From contig JANNBJ010000170.1 in the NCBI GenBank assembly GCA_031385325.1, positions 44,376 to 108,375 on the forward strand: DNA of 64,000 nucleotides. The letters are read 5' to 3'. The notes beneath the pieces were generated by a model. That model did no database searches. It was given only the letters and a program-made list of their open reading frames with translations, and was not told the origin of the DNA. Below, in pieces: positions 9,030 to 17,791 of the stretch. The first letter of the stretch is position 1, and every line of letters starts with the position of its first letter. The stretch comes from SYFY01 sp031385325 (GTDB lineage Bacteria > Pseudomonadota > Gammaproteobacteria > Pseudomonadales > Azotimanducaceae). Both the position numbers and the translations under genes were made by a program.

Positions 9030-10185
9030 CAAGTTTACCGACGTTGCGCGAATTCGCGACGGGCTCGGCGTCATTGATCCTACCCGCGTAGTCGTTGATC
9101 GGCTGTTATCCGCAACCCGCGCCATGATCAACGGCCGTGAAACCCTGCTCGCTGGCACCAACAACTACCTCGGCATGACGATGGAGCCGGAATCCATCGC
9201 CGCCGGTCAAGCTGCGCTTGCAACCGCAGGCACCGGCACCACCGGCTCGCGCATGGCAAACGGCACTCATGCAACCCATCGCGCGCTTGAAACTGAACTG
9301 GCGGATTTCTACGGGTATCCCTACGCCATGGTGTTCACCACAGGTTATGGCGCGAATCTTGGGGTCATGTCCGCACTGACGGGGCCGGGCGACGCGGTCA
9401 TGCTGGATGCCCACGCGCATGCGAGCCTGCACGATGGCGCGCGACTGTCAAAAGCCGACATCTTCAGCTTCCGCCACAACGACGCTGACAATCTCAATCA
9501 GCGGCTGCGCCGATTGGGTGAGCAGGCCAGCAGGGCACTGGTGGTCGTCGAAGGTCTGTACAGCGTGACGGGTGATCTGGCGCCCCTGGCAGCCATCAAT
9601 GAAGTGACCACTGCACACGGCGCTACGTTACTGGTCGATGAAGCACACTCGATCGGTGTGCTCGGTGATGGTGGTCGAGGCGTGGTCGAGTCTGCCGGCA
9701 TTCTCGACACCGTGGATTTTATCGTCGGCACCTTCAGCAAGGCATTCGGCACAACGGGCGGCTTCTGCGTCAGCCGCCACGCTGAACTTGCGTTGTTCCC
9801 CTACTGTAGCCGTCCCTACATGTTCACCGCTTCACCGAGCCCCGCAACCGTGGCCAGTACGCGTGCGGCACTGAAAATCATGCGTGATCGACCGGAACAA
9901 CGGCTCCAGCTCCAGGATCTGTGTTTTCGACTCAACTCGGGATTGAAGCAACTCGGCCTTCCCGTGAACGAAGTGCCCACGCCGGTGGCGTGTGTGGAAC
10001 TGCCGGATCGCGAACGCGCGCTGGCGGCGTGGCGAACGCTGCTCGAACAGGGTGTCTACGTGAACATCATGCTGCCGCCGGCAACACCGGGTAATACAAG
10101 TTTGCTGCGACTCAGCATCGGCGCCGCACACACTCACGCCGACATTGATGAACTTATTCAGAAGCTCGCATTCGTTCTCGATTGA
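9016..10185 (+). CDS. spt: Serine palmitoyltransferase (alpha-oxoamine synthase family)
   Basis: PLP enzyme of 389 residues of the alpha-oxoamine synthase family. It shows 'GTNNYLGMTMEPE', 'GTGTTGSRMANGTHATHRALE', 'VDEAHSIGVLGDGGRG' and the PLP-binding Lys242 in 'GTFSKAFGTTGG'. KBL, BioF and HemA share the fold, but the coupling to an acyl carrier protein and the ligase/reductase/ceramide-synthase context make condensation of serine with an acyl-thioester the best call. It would be the committed step to 3-ketosphinganine. GTG start at 9016. The 3' end overlaps the convergent flippase gene by 32 bases. Confidence 0.9.
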   Translation: MALLDKFTDVARIRDGLGVIDPTRVVVDRLLSATRAMINGRETLLAGTNNYLGMTMEPESIAAGQAALATAGTGTTGSRMANGTHATHRALETELADFYGYPYAMVFTTGYGANLGVMSALTGPGDAVMLDAHAHASLHDGARLSKADIFSFRHNDADNLNQRLRRLGEQASRALVVVEGLYSVTGDLAPLAAINEVTTAHGATLLVDEAHSIGVLGDGGRGVVESAGILDTVDFIVGTFSKAFGTTGGFCVSRHAELALFPYCSRPYMFTASPSPATVASTRAALKIMRDRPEQRLQLQDLCFRLNSGLKQLGLPVNEVPTPVACVELPDRERALAAWRTLLEQGVYVNIMLPPATPGNTSLLRLSIGAAHTHADIDELIQKLAFVLD

Positions 10186-11458
10186 TCGGCCTGCGCAGCA
10201 GCCACCACAAGACCAGAAGATAGGTCGAGAGGCTCACGATGGCCGCGATCAACGCTGCATAACCTGGCGTCAGAGACTGCTGCGTTGCAACGAGCAACCA
10301 GAAGCTTGCGCTGTAGGCCAGCAATACACCAACCGACAGTCCGAGCACAAGGCGTTCACCACCCAGGGTATAAATCGCCGGCCGCAGCACACCTCCGGGC
10401 AGTTCAAGCACCGCGGCACCGACCAGCAAAGCCATCAACAAGGTGCCCGACGCAAACTGCTCACCGCCCAGCAGTTGCAGCAGCACTTCACCAAACCACG
10501 TCGTCGCCGACATGAACACGATGCCGAACACAGCCAGCAATCCGCTTAACTGAAGTGAAAACCACATGAACCGTCGGGGATTCGTTATCCACATCCTTGC
10601 AAGATCGGGGAACACAGCCTGACGAATCAACGCAACCGGTTTGCGCAGGACATCCGCCACATCGCGGACCAGACGGTAAACGCCTGCATCCGTTGCACCC
10701 AGACTGGCCCCGACCAGTAACGTCGGACCTTGTCGCAACAACGAATCAACATTCGACTGCCAGTACACGGCAACCAGAAAACTCTGCAATCCCGGTATCT
10801 GCAGACTCGTCAAACGCGCCTGCCAGAACCTCACATTGACAAGGCCGACCCGGACATGTCGGAAGGCCGGTACCAGGACGATGATCTGGTCAACCCAGAG
10901 CGCAAATGCCCAGACACACACAAAGTACTGCACCGGAGAATCCAGCAGGCCAAGCACCCCGACACCGAGAAAGCGGACCAACGGCCCGACACCTTCGATC
11001 ATCCCTAGAACAGCGTAGCGATCCAGCACTCGCAGGGCGCCTCTGGCGGTACCCGCAACAAACCCCGACGCTGCGAGCACGTACCACCACGCCGTGGCAG
11101 GCACACTGAACAGATGGAGCGTCAACCCTGAAAAAAGCAGGACAGCGATAACGAGCATGGCCAGCACCATGCCGATCAGATCCAGCCGCCAGAGTGCTGC
11201 AAGCAGAGCACCCCAACGAGTGGAATCCGCTGCCGCATGCTCCGCAATGCCAAAACGTACTGCTGCTTCGGCAGTCTTGAAATTGCAGAACTGCCGTACC
11301 AGCAAGGCTCCGGCGTGCAACATGACCAGCACACCAAAATCACCGGCTCCCAATGTTCGCGCGCAGATGATCGTTGACCCTACCGTGAATATCGCTGACA
11401 GCCCTTGCCCACCGAGCAACCAGCCAAAGTTTTCGGCCAGTCGTCGCCAGATACTCAT
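10154..11458 (-). CDS. Wzx/MATE-like lipopolysaccharide or lipid flippase
   Basis: Polytopic membrane protein of 434 residues, with about 12 hydrophobic segments and the oligosaccharide-flippase N-terminus 'NFGWLLGGQGLSAIFTVGSTIICARTLGAGDFGVL'. I chose ATG 11458 because it overlaps the TGA of the preceding gene as ATGA; a longer frame begins at 11518. Wzx-type proteins flip lipid-linked sugars across the inner membrane. Here the neighbours handle lipid headgroups, so the cargo may be a decorated sphingolipid; that is inference. It is the third gene of a minus-strand run starting at 13480. Confidence 0.83.
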   Translation of the reverse strand: MSIWRRLAENFGWLLGGQGLSAIFTVGSTIICARTLGAGDFGVLVMLHAGALLVRQFCNFKTAEAAVRFGIAEHAAADSTRWGALLAALWRLDLIGMVLAMLVIAVLLFSGLTLHLFSVPATAWWYVLAASGFVAGTARGALRVLDRYAVLGMIEGVGPLVRFLGVGVLGLLDSPVQYFVCVWAFALWVDQIIVLVPAFRHVRVGLVNVRFWQARLTSLQIPGLQSFLVAVYWQSNVDSLLRQGPTLLVGASLGATDAGVYRLVRDVADVLRKPVALIRQAVFPDLARMWITNPRRFMWFSLQLSGLLAVFGIVFMSATTWFGEVLLQLLGGEQFASGTLLMALLVGAAVLELPGGVLRPAIYTLGGERLVLGLSVGVLLAYSASFWLLVATQQSLTPGYAALIAAIVSLSTYLLVLWWLLRRPINRERMRASE

Positions 11459-12297
11459 CTGAAGCCGCCAAGCCGATAGAGTCGCCAGACGTAGCCCCAG
11501 CCAAATACCAGCGGCCATCGTCTGGCCCGATCACTGGGTTCGAGTTGCACACCGGATTGGCGCCCTACTTTCCAGGCCAGATAATCGAGAGGGTCATCAA
11601 ACGTCAACGCGGACTTGATGATGCGCAGCGCCGAGAAAATCTTGCCAGCCATCTGTCGGCCGCGCCACAACAATCCAGCCCACCGGGCGCGATGCCCGCC
11701 ACTGGCATGCACAGGGGCGAAGGCCATATGCAGTGCATCGTAATGCGCAATGTCCGCGAGATAGAGTTCGGCAATCCTGGCGGCAGACTCTGATCGAAGC
11801 TCGGCACCGTAGGTCAGCTGAAACGCGGTCTGCCAGAACGTTGCCGACGCAGGCAGATTACCGGACGACCAGCACGAACCCACCGTTTCCATGAGCCGCC
11901 GCTGCGCCAGCTTGCGGATATCGCCTGCCAGCGCCTGCAAGGTTGCGTTGCGTGTATACAGTAACGGCGTCGGCTGCGCAAAACGGGCGCGAAAGTAGGG
12001 ATGAAAATCGCTGTTCACCGCATCGAGCAACTGGGTTGTGGTCAGCACCGTCACCTTCGCTCTCAGTGCTGCAGATTTTTGCACCAGCACCGTTGGTGGC
12101 AACAATCGACCGAGCCAGTATCGCCATCCCTTCGGGTAGCGATCGAGAAGCACATAGAAATCCGGCATCGTGTCGCGCCGGCCACGGCGCCATGATCCAT
12201 AGAGAAAGATCGCATCCACGCGCTCACCGAATCGGCGCGAGACACCATCAACCAGAGCCGTCAGCTGTGGGTCGAGTGATTCGCCATCGTCGCTCAC
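11455..12297 (-). CDS. Nucleotidyltransferase-fold protein of unknown substrate
   Basis: A 280-residue protein from GTG 12297, six bases beyond the previous stop; the frame is open to 12378 but that would overlap the upstream gene. Residues 30-50 read 'IFLYGSWRRGRRDTMPDFYV', a Pol-beta-type NTase motif (GS followed by D-x-D). The second acidic position is Tyr (D46-F-Y48) instead of Asp, so metal binding may be weakened or the enzyme degenerate. The remainder is helical with no family I recognise. It sits between the CDP-alcohol transferase and the flippase with tight spacing, so it probably belongs to headgroup synthesis or its control. Confidence 0.68.
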   Translation of the reverse strand: MSDDGESLDPQLTALVDGVSRRFGERVDAIFLYGSWRRGRRDTMPDFYVLLDRYPKGWRYWLGRLLPPTVLVQKSAALRAKVTVLTTTQLLDAVNSDFHPYFRARFAQPTPLLYTRNATLQALAGDIRKLAQRRLMETVGSCWSSGNLPASATFWQTAFQLTYGAELRSESAARIAELYLADIAHYDALHMAFAPVHASGGHRARWAGLLWRGRQMAGKIFSALRIIKSALTFDDPLDYLAWKVGRQSGVQLEPSDRARRWPLVFGWGYVWRLYRLGGFR

Positions 12298-12301
12298 CGG
12301 C

Positions 12302-13480
12302 TCAGGAGTAGGCACTGCGCGTCGCCGAAAAAGTCGCGTACGCGCGCGGGAAACGAGTTCTGGACACCGGATCCGCAAGCCATGAGGTCAGTGGTCCGCC
12401 GCTCAGCCGCACGCCGATCGCATAAATCAGTCGCAACAGGAGAATGCACGTGCTGAGCACCGACCAGCCCACGACCAGTTCAAAGCCCAGTGCCGGTGAC
12501 CCCGCCAGCCAGCCGAGTGTCAGTAGTACCAGGCACGGATTGCGGCGCGCCGTAAACAGCCGGAAGTAGGCATCAAACGGGCGCCACGCAAACAGTCCGA
12601 TCGGTCCAAGCGAGTGGAATGCGGCTTCCACCAGCCGGCCACCGATGTACCCGACAAACACGGCGATGACCATGCCGTTGATATCCAGACCGAATGGCGC
12701 GGTGTAGTTGACCAGCGACAGCCCCCAACACCAGTACCAGAACGGCGGATGCACGATGTCCATACCGTGATCAAGCCAATGGCCGATGCGACTGGATTGC
12801 ACCGTCACTCTCGCGAGTTTGCCATCCACCGTATCGAGATAGGTCATGAACCAGCCACAGGCCAGACCGAACAAGTAGTAGCCGGTAAAAAATGCCCAGC
12901 AGGCAATCAGCATCAGGGTGACGCCGGTCAGGGTCACCATGTTCGGGGTCAGTCCGAGACTTGCAGCAATCTTGACCCCGACTCGCGCCGGCTTGGGCCA
13001 CCACCACTTGGTAACAAAATCCGTGACGCCTTTGTACGAGCCGCCATACAGGCGGCTTTCCAGTGCGGCGCAATTCTCTGGCGACACCTGTGCGACCAGC
13101 GGTGGCTCGGCCTTGCGCAGTTCAACGGCATAGGCGTTCAGATCCTCCACCGAGAGCTTCGTGATTGATCCGGTTCCGCTTTCAGCCGGACTGCCAAGCT
13201 GACTTCGTGCGGCGTCGGCCATCGGGAACGGAACAAACGCCGCTGCCGGTCGACCATCTGCCATCAGCACGCCAGTTTGTGTCAGCAGACTACTCAGGGC
13301 GCGCACTTCGAAAACGTGATCGACCTTCACCAGCAATACATGATCAGCGCCGGCCAGGGATGACCACTCTTGAACAACTTCGGGATCGCCGAGAGATTTC
13401 ACCTGTCGCTGCAATCGAGTGCGCCCATCGAGCCCCCACAACGTGAGCGGACTGTCGCCCATCAGCCAGACCTTGATCAT
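12302..13480 (-). CDS. CDP-alcohol phosphatidyltransferase fused to a degenerate nucleotidyltransferase domain
   Basis: A two-part protein of 392 residues. The C-terminal membrane part (about 145-385) carries the complete CDP-alcohol phosphotransferase signature DG-x2-AR-x8-G-x3-D-x3-D, with D219, G220, D237 and D241 in place. The N-terminal part (1-130) looks like a worn sugar-phosphate nucleotidyltransferase: 'LWGLDGRTRLQRQVKSLG', 'ADHVLLVKVDHVFEVRAL'. Similar fusions with an active N-domain make phosphodiester-linked inositol compounds. Here a separate LicC-like nucleotidyltransferase at 17792 could supply the CDP-alcohol. The product is probably a phosphodiester-linked sphingolipid headgroup. 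The substrate remains unknown. Confidence 0.85.
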   Translation of the reverse strand: MIKVWLMGDSPLTLWGLDGRTRLQRQVKSLGDPEVVQEWSSLAGADHVLLVKVDHVFEVRALSSLLTQTGVLMADGRPAAAFVPFPMADAARSQLGSPAESGTGSITKLSVEDLNAYAVELRKAEPPLVAQVSPENCAALESRLYGGSYKGVTDFVTKWWWPKPARVGVKIAASLGLTPNMVTLTGVTLMLIACWAFFTGYYLFGLACGWFMTYLDTVDGKLARVTVQSSRIGHWLDHGMDIVHPPFWYWCWGLSLVNYTAPFGLDINGMVIAVFVGYIGGRLVEAAFHSLGPIGLFAWRPFDAYFRLFTARRNPCLVLLTLGWLAGSPALGFELVVGWSVLSTCILLLRLIYAIGVRLSGGPLTSWLADPVSRTRFPRAYATFSATRSAYS

Positions 13481-13584
13481 GCAACCAGTACCCTGAGAAT
13501 TGGGGCAATTATACGCAGCCCTCGGCCGGCATATTCACCTGCCTGTTAGACTGCCGCCTTCGAAGAATCAATCGGTCTTTTGTC

Positions 13585-14472
13585 GTGCGACTTATCCATA
13601 TCACCGACCTTCACTTGACCTCGCTCGCCCACCTCGGCTGGCGTGATCTGCACGGCAAGCAGCGGCTTGGCTATCAATCGTGGTTGCGCAACCGCCAGTA
13701 CCGTCATCTGCGGGTCAACCTCGATCGACTGATGGAAGGTGTGATGGCACGCAAACCGGATCTGCTCTGCATCACCGGCGATCTTGTACACATCGCCGAT
13801 CCGGACGAGTTGAACGCCGCCGCCCAGTGGCTTACAAGCCTGGACCTCACCGATCGGATCGTACTGGTTCCGGGTAATCACGATCTCTATCATCCGGCGG
13901 CCTGGTCGGTTCTCACCAAACAGTGGCGCTCCTGGTTCCGATGGCGTGACGATGCCGACGTGTCTACACCGCACAGCGCTTGGCCGTTAACCATCAGATC
14001 GAGGGGTGTCAGCGTCGACTGTCTCAACAGTTCGGTGCCGATGCCCTGGTACAGCGCGCAGGGTCAACTCGGTGTGGGTCAACTCGATCGACTGACATCG
14101 TCGACAAAAGGTCTTCAAGAGCCAAGCGTGTTGTTATTACATCATCCACCCTTGTCAGCAAAGGAAGACCCATCCATATCCCGCCGCAAGGCCTTGAGGG
14201 ATAGTGCCGGGCTCAGACCGCTGCTCAGCCGTTACGACTTTGTGCTGCACGGCCACACCCACAAGAATACTTTTCTGAATGCTGCCAACACGCGCATCTA
14301 CGGCACGGCATCTGCGTCTGCAAGCAACGCAAGCTTTCGTCAGTTTGATCTGATCCAGGTGGACAACAACTTGCAGATCAGCATGCAACTACATCAGTTG
14401 ACCGACCATGAGGTCGCGCAGGTGGACGCGCAGACATGGGGCCGAAAGGTAGAGGTCAGCGTCGCTGGATAA
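13585..14472 (+). CDS. Calcineurin-like metallophosphoesterase
   Basis: A 295-residue protein with the full metallophosphoesterase motif set: 'HITDLHL' (D-x-H), 'LCITGDLVHIADPDEL' (GD), 'VLVPGNHDLYH' (GNHD), 'LLLHHPPL' (H) and 'VLHGHTHKN' (GHTH). GTG 13585 starts the protein. It is the only plus-strand gene inside the minus-strand headgroup/export block and its 3' end overlaps the lptG-like gene by 17 bases. It may hydrolyse a nucleotide-lipid diphosphate or a phosphosphingolipid; a general nucleotidase is equally possible. Confidence 0.88.
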   Translation: MRLIHITDLHLTSLAHLGWRDLHGKQRLGYQSWLRNRQYRHLRVNLDRLMEGVMARKPDLLCITGDLVHIADPDELNAAAQWLTSLDLTDRIVLVPGNHDLYHPAAWSVLTKQWRSWFRWRDDADVSTPHSAWPLTIRSRGVSVDCLNSSVPMPWYSAQGQLGVGQLDRLTSSTKGLQEPSVLLLHHPPLSAKEDPSISRRKALRDSAGLRPLLSRYDFVLHGHTHKNTFLNAANTRIYGTASASASNASFRQFDLIQVDNNLQISMQLHQLTDHEVAQVDAQTWGRKVEVSVAG

Positions 14473-15514
14473 ACAGGACTGCGCCAGCCAGCATGAGGAG
14501 GTCTGGCAGCAAGCCCGTCAACGGTGCCGACCAGAGATACAGCAGCGCCAGCTGCGTCGTCAGCCGCTCGATCAGGAAGAAGCCGATCCCCACCGCACCA
14601 CCAATCGCGATGCGCGCGCCCATGGACATGGCGCGACTTGAGCCAAGCACAATCGGCAGTCCCAGCAATGACAGCGCCAGCAAGCCAAAGGGCAGACTCA
14701 ACTGCTGCCACAACAACACTTCATAACGATGACTGTCGAGGCCGTTCGACCGCAGGTGCCGGATGTATCGATAGAGATCGAGTGGTGCCAGCGCATGGTC
14801 GGCGTTGATGAGGGTAAAGATCTGCCGTGCATCGAAGTCCGGAACGAAGGGTAAAACCTTGTACCGATTGATGTCCTGACCCTGGGGCGAAAAGCGAATC
14901 GTCGTCACATCACGCAGCAGCCAGTCACGCGCGCCGAGGACGTCCGCTCGCGCCGCGCGCTGGATTTCGAGCAAACTACCGTCTGCATCCAGTTCATAGA
15001 TTTCGATGTCAACCGGCACCATGCCCATCTCGACGCTGCCAATACGCAGCAGTCGATTGCCCTGACGAGTCCAGTAGGCGGCATCATCGCGAGTGGAGCC
15101 CTCGTATGTATTCACACGCAGCTCCGACGCCCGTTGCTCGAGGAGCGGAATCAGCCACTGCTGGCTCGCCAGCACGCCCGCCGCCAACAGTAGCGCCAAC
15201 ACCAGAACCGGCCTGGCGGCCCGCATCAACGACCAGCCGCTCATGCGCAGTACCGTCAGCTCCTCGGAGCTGGAAAGTGCACCATAACCAATGATGCTGC
15301 CAAGCAGACAGACGACCGGCAGCAGATCGATACCGATGCCTGGCAAGTGCAGCGCTGCAACACGCAGTGCATCGTTCGACGAAAAACTACCTTTGCCAAT
15401 GTCTTCAAGCTGTTCAGCCAGTTCGAGAAAGCCGAACAGCCCCAGCAGTAACAGCACGACGGGCGCACCACCGCGCAACAGGCTGACGAACACATGACGA
15501 TCAAGGATCAACAC
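14456..15514 (-). CDS. lptG: LptG-like lipid export permease
   Basis: The 352-residue LptF/LptG-family permease has N-terminal 'LILDRHVFVSLLRGGAPVVLLLLGLFGFLELAEQLEDIG'. It then has three membrane segments, a periplasmic beta-jellyroll domain from about 120-260, and a C-terminal helix pair with 'LLWQQLSLPFGLLALSLLGLPIVLG'. In LPS transport LptF and LptG form the inner-membrane channel energised by LptB. GTG 15514 lies six bases after the lptF-like stop. Its place inside a sphingolipid locus suggests a paralogue, or the cell's only set, moving sphingolipid to the outer membrane. No LptB ATPase lies in the window. Confidence 0.85.
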   Translation of the reverse strand: MLILDRHVFVSLLRGGAPVVLLLLGLFGFLELAEQLEDIGKGSFSSNDALRVAALHLPGIGIDLLPVVCLLGSIIGYGALSSSEELTVLRMSGWSLMRAARPVLVLALLLAAGVLASQQWLIPLLEQRASELRVNTYEGSTRDDAAYWTRQGNRLLRIGSVEMGMVPVDIEIYELDADGSLLEIQRAARADVLGARDWLLRDVTTIRFSPQGQDINRYKVLPFVPDFDARQIFTLINADHALAPLDLYRYIRHLRSNGLDSHRYEVLLWQQLSLPFGLLALSLLGLPIVLGSSRAMSMGARIAIGGAVGIGFFLIERLTTQLALLYLWSAPLTGLLPDLLMLAGAVLFIQRR

Positions 15515-15520
15515 GGTGAG

Positions 15521-16630
15521 TTACAACCCTGCCTGGCGACGCTGTAGAAGCATGACGACCAGAAGCACCACACCAAGACCGGTTGGTGCCCACCACAGAA
15601 AGTCGATGGTGCCCTGCTCAACACCGCTGCGCACCACGCCAAGCACGTTGTAGTAGAGCGCATAGATGATCACGGCCAGGACAATTCGAGCGTACCTGCC
15701 ACTGCGTGGACGAGTGCGACTGAGTGGCAAGGCGACCGCGGCCAGCAACAATGTCGACAAGCCATTCGACCAGCGCCACTGCCATTCCGCACGCTCCTTG
15801 CGACCACTCGATTCAGAGAGCGCAGCAGTCGTCGCTGCCTTTGTCTTGTAACCCACCGCTTCCGCTTCGATGCCAGGAACGCTCAACTCCAGCACGCCCA
15901 ATCGAGCTACCAGCGTGCGACCACTGACGCCTTTTTTGTAGATCATCGCGTCATCCAGCCGCAGCTGATGGCGTTCATTCACTGTTTGATTGGCAAGCAC
16001 GCCTGTGGGCGCGGATATCACTTCCAGGCCGCCATCGCGGTCGCTGCGCAGAAACAACTGACCAAGCTGTCCTTCGTCCTGCGCGCCTGAGTCACGCAAG
16101 CGGGGGCCACCCAAGAGGAAGCCAGGCGAGCGGGAGCCAATGAACACAGTGCGTCCTTCACCGGCAAGCGAATGGAACGTACCTGCCGACAACGTCGCAA
16201 AATCGGTCGCAGCTTCGGCTCGGGATTCCACGGCATAAAGCTGACCATAGGCCCAGGGGCGCAAATAGACCGACAGCAGCGTGACACCGATAGCTGCGGC
16301 AAGGGCCACTCCAAGCACGGGAACCATCAGACGAGATTCGGGGATCCCACTTGCCCGAAACGCAATGATTTCCCAATCCGAGTAAAGCCTGCCCAGACCG
16401 ACGATGAAACCGATGTACAGCGCGATGGGCAGCAGCACTTCAAGGGCGATCAAGGTCTTCAGGAACGACAACCGGAGAACCGCCGCAGCCTCAAGCAGAC
16501 CCGCATTCGCCTCGCTCAGAAAGCGCGCCAGACTGTAGGCCACGAAAACACTGATCAGCAAAGCCAGCACCGCAAGGAACGGCCGAGCGACGACGCCAAT
16601 CAGATAACGGTCGATGACAGTCGGGCTAAT
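15521..16630 (-). CDS. lptF: LptF-like lipid export permease with a probable ATT start
   Basis: Family features: membrane helices at the N-terminus, 'LEVLLPIALYIGFIVGLGRLYSDWEI', 'RASGIPESRL', a periplasmic domain in the middle and 'WQWRWSNGLSTLLLAAVALPLSRTRPRSGRY' before the last helices. The first standard start codon is GTG 16570, but it removes the conserved 'VIDRYLIGVVARPFLAV' that opens LptF proteins. Upstream of it the frame is open back to a stop near 16693 without any ATG, GTG or TTG. A GAGG stretch precedes two adjacent ATT codons at 16633 and 16630, so an ATT start at 16630 is my best reading (about 369 residues). It is divergent from the LptA-like gene. Confidence 0.8.
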   Translation of the reverse strand: MSPTVIDRYLIGVVARPFLAVLALLISVFVAYSLARFLSEANAGLLEAAAVLRLSFLKTLIALEVLLPIALYIGFIVGLGRLYSDWEIIAFRASGIPESRLMVPVLGVALAAAIGVTLLSVYLRPWAYGQLYAVESRAEAATDFATLSAGTFHSLAGEGRTVFIGSRSPGFLLGGPRLRDSGAQDEGQLGQLFLRSDRDGGLEVISAPTGVLANQTVNERHQLRLDDAMIYKKGVSGRTLVARLGVLELSVPGIEAEAVGYKTKAATTAALSESSGRKERAEWQWRWSNGLSTLLLAAVALPLSRTRPRSGRYARIVLAVIIYALYYNVLGVVRSGVEQGTIDFLWWAPTGLGVVLLVVMLLQRRQAGL

Positions 16631-16705
16631 AATGACCTCGCGCCGGGCATGGAGAAAAAGTGAGGGTGCTATGATGCCCCGGAGGACTCACCGGACGATA
16701 ACGAT

Positions 16706-17296
16706 TTGCAACCGCCGAACCAAAGCGATTCATTGGTCAGCAGGCGCCTTGCCTGCCTGGTCCCGACTTTTCACCGGCGACCGCTTTGCCTGAGTCTTGT
16801 CTGCCTGGCTCTGAGCTTTACAACCCAACCCGCACTGGCAGCGGAGCCGAGCACGAGCCCGGTCGCTGTGGACGAAGAAGAACCGATCACCATCCATGCT
16901 GATCGCGCCTGGGAAGATGCCGACGGCAAGATCATGCATCTGGAAGGTCATTTTGTGATGCGAACGTCGGAGTGGGAAGTGAAGGCTGACCGTGCGCAGG
17001 TTGAGGGGCCGGTTGAAGCGCCGGACCGCATCATCAGTTATGGCAATCCGGCGAGCATCCGCGTCAGCATGGGTGGTGAAAATCCTGTCGACGGTGTCGG
17101 CTACAGTCGCAAGATCATCTATCAGTACGAGAAAAAACTGCTCGAGTTACATCAGGACGCCCGGCTTGAGATGGACAATGTCACCGTCACGAGCAAAGCC
17201 ATCATCTACGATGTCGGCAATCGACGGCTCATCTCCAGCGGCAAAGACGGTGTCGAATTCGAACTGCGACCGGAGGGCAAGGGCGCAGGAGAATGA
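16706..17296 (+). CDS. LptA/OstA-like periplasmic lipid bridge protein
   Basis: This 196-residue protein has a signal peptide, a long basic N-region followed by 'LCLSLVCLALSFTTQPALA' with cleavage after ALA near residue 46. The OstA/LptA beta-jellyroll follows: 'EEPITIHADRAWEDADGKIMHLEGHFVMRTSEWEVKADRAQVEG' and later 'KLLELHQDARLEMDNVTVTSKAIIYDVGNRRLIS'. LptA oligomers bridge the periplasm between the LptFG channel and the outer membrane. The start is TTG 16706, the only in-frame candidate. It is divergent from lptF, with a 75-bp shared control region. Its pairing with lptF/lptG supports a complete small export unit here. Confidence 0.83.
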   Translation: MQPPNQSDSLVSRRLACLVPTFHRRPLCLSLVCLALSFTTQPALAAEPSTSPVAVDEEEPITIHADRAWEDADGKIMHLEGHFVMRTSEWEVKADRAQVEGPVEAPDRIISYGNPASIRVSMGGENPVDGVGYSRKIIYQYEKKLLELHQDARLEMDNVTVTSKAIIYDVGNRRLISSGKDGVEFELRPEGKGAGE

Positions 17297-17298
17297 AT

Positions 17299-17745
17299 CT
17301 ATCCCTGCGTGCCCGAATCCGGCCAGTACGGTTTGAGATGCTGAATCAAGGATTGGCGTAACACGACATCAGGCGCCGGTCCTGCTGCCAACTGGGGCAG
17401 TGCCGGCCAACCCGCATCCACAAAGGTGCCACCGCCAAACTCACGCGAGCGGTCATAACGTGGCAGCACATGAAAGTGCACATGCGGATCAACCATCATC
17501 AGCATCATGTAGTTGATGCGCTGATACCCGAACGCTCTGGTGAGCATGGTCTCAATGCCGGTGACCATGAGTCCCTGTTCGACAAACGCAGCCGGACTGA
17601 TGTCCGAGTAGCGCAGCACATCCTCTTTGCAGACCAGAACCAGCGCGCCCAAGGTCGCCTGCTGCGGGCGCAACAACACACTCCAGTACCGGCCGTCATG
17701 AATCAGCGTATCGGGATAACCAAACTTGACCAGCGTGTCATGCAT
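17299..17745 (-). CDS. HIT family nucleotide hydrolase/transferase
   Basis: A 148-residue histidine-triad protein with the signature HVHFHVLPR near residue 90, i.e. H-x-H-x-H with the catalytic central His. Members hydrolyse or transfer nucleoside monophosphates (Fhit, Ap4A-type hydrolases, GalT relatives). It is the last gene of the minus-strand series that begins with the ceramide synthase, and nearly touches the convergent LptA-like gene (two bases between the stops). It may clean up or recycle nucleotide-activated headgroup intermediates; that link is inferred from position only. Confidence 0.86.
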   Translation of the reverse strand: MHDTLVKFGYPDTLIHDGRYWSVLLRPQQATLGALVLVCKEDVLRYSDISPAAFVEQGLMVTGIETMLTRAFGYQRINYMMLMMVDPHVHFHVLPRYDRSREFGGGTFVDAGWPALPQLAAGPAPDVVLRQSLIQHLKPYWPDSGTQG

Positions 17746-17791
17746 GATGAGCCTCGATCCGTTCTGTCAATGAATTGTCAGTACTTGCCTG

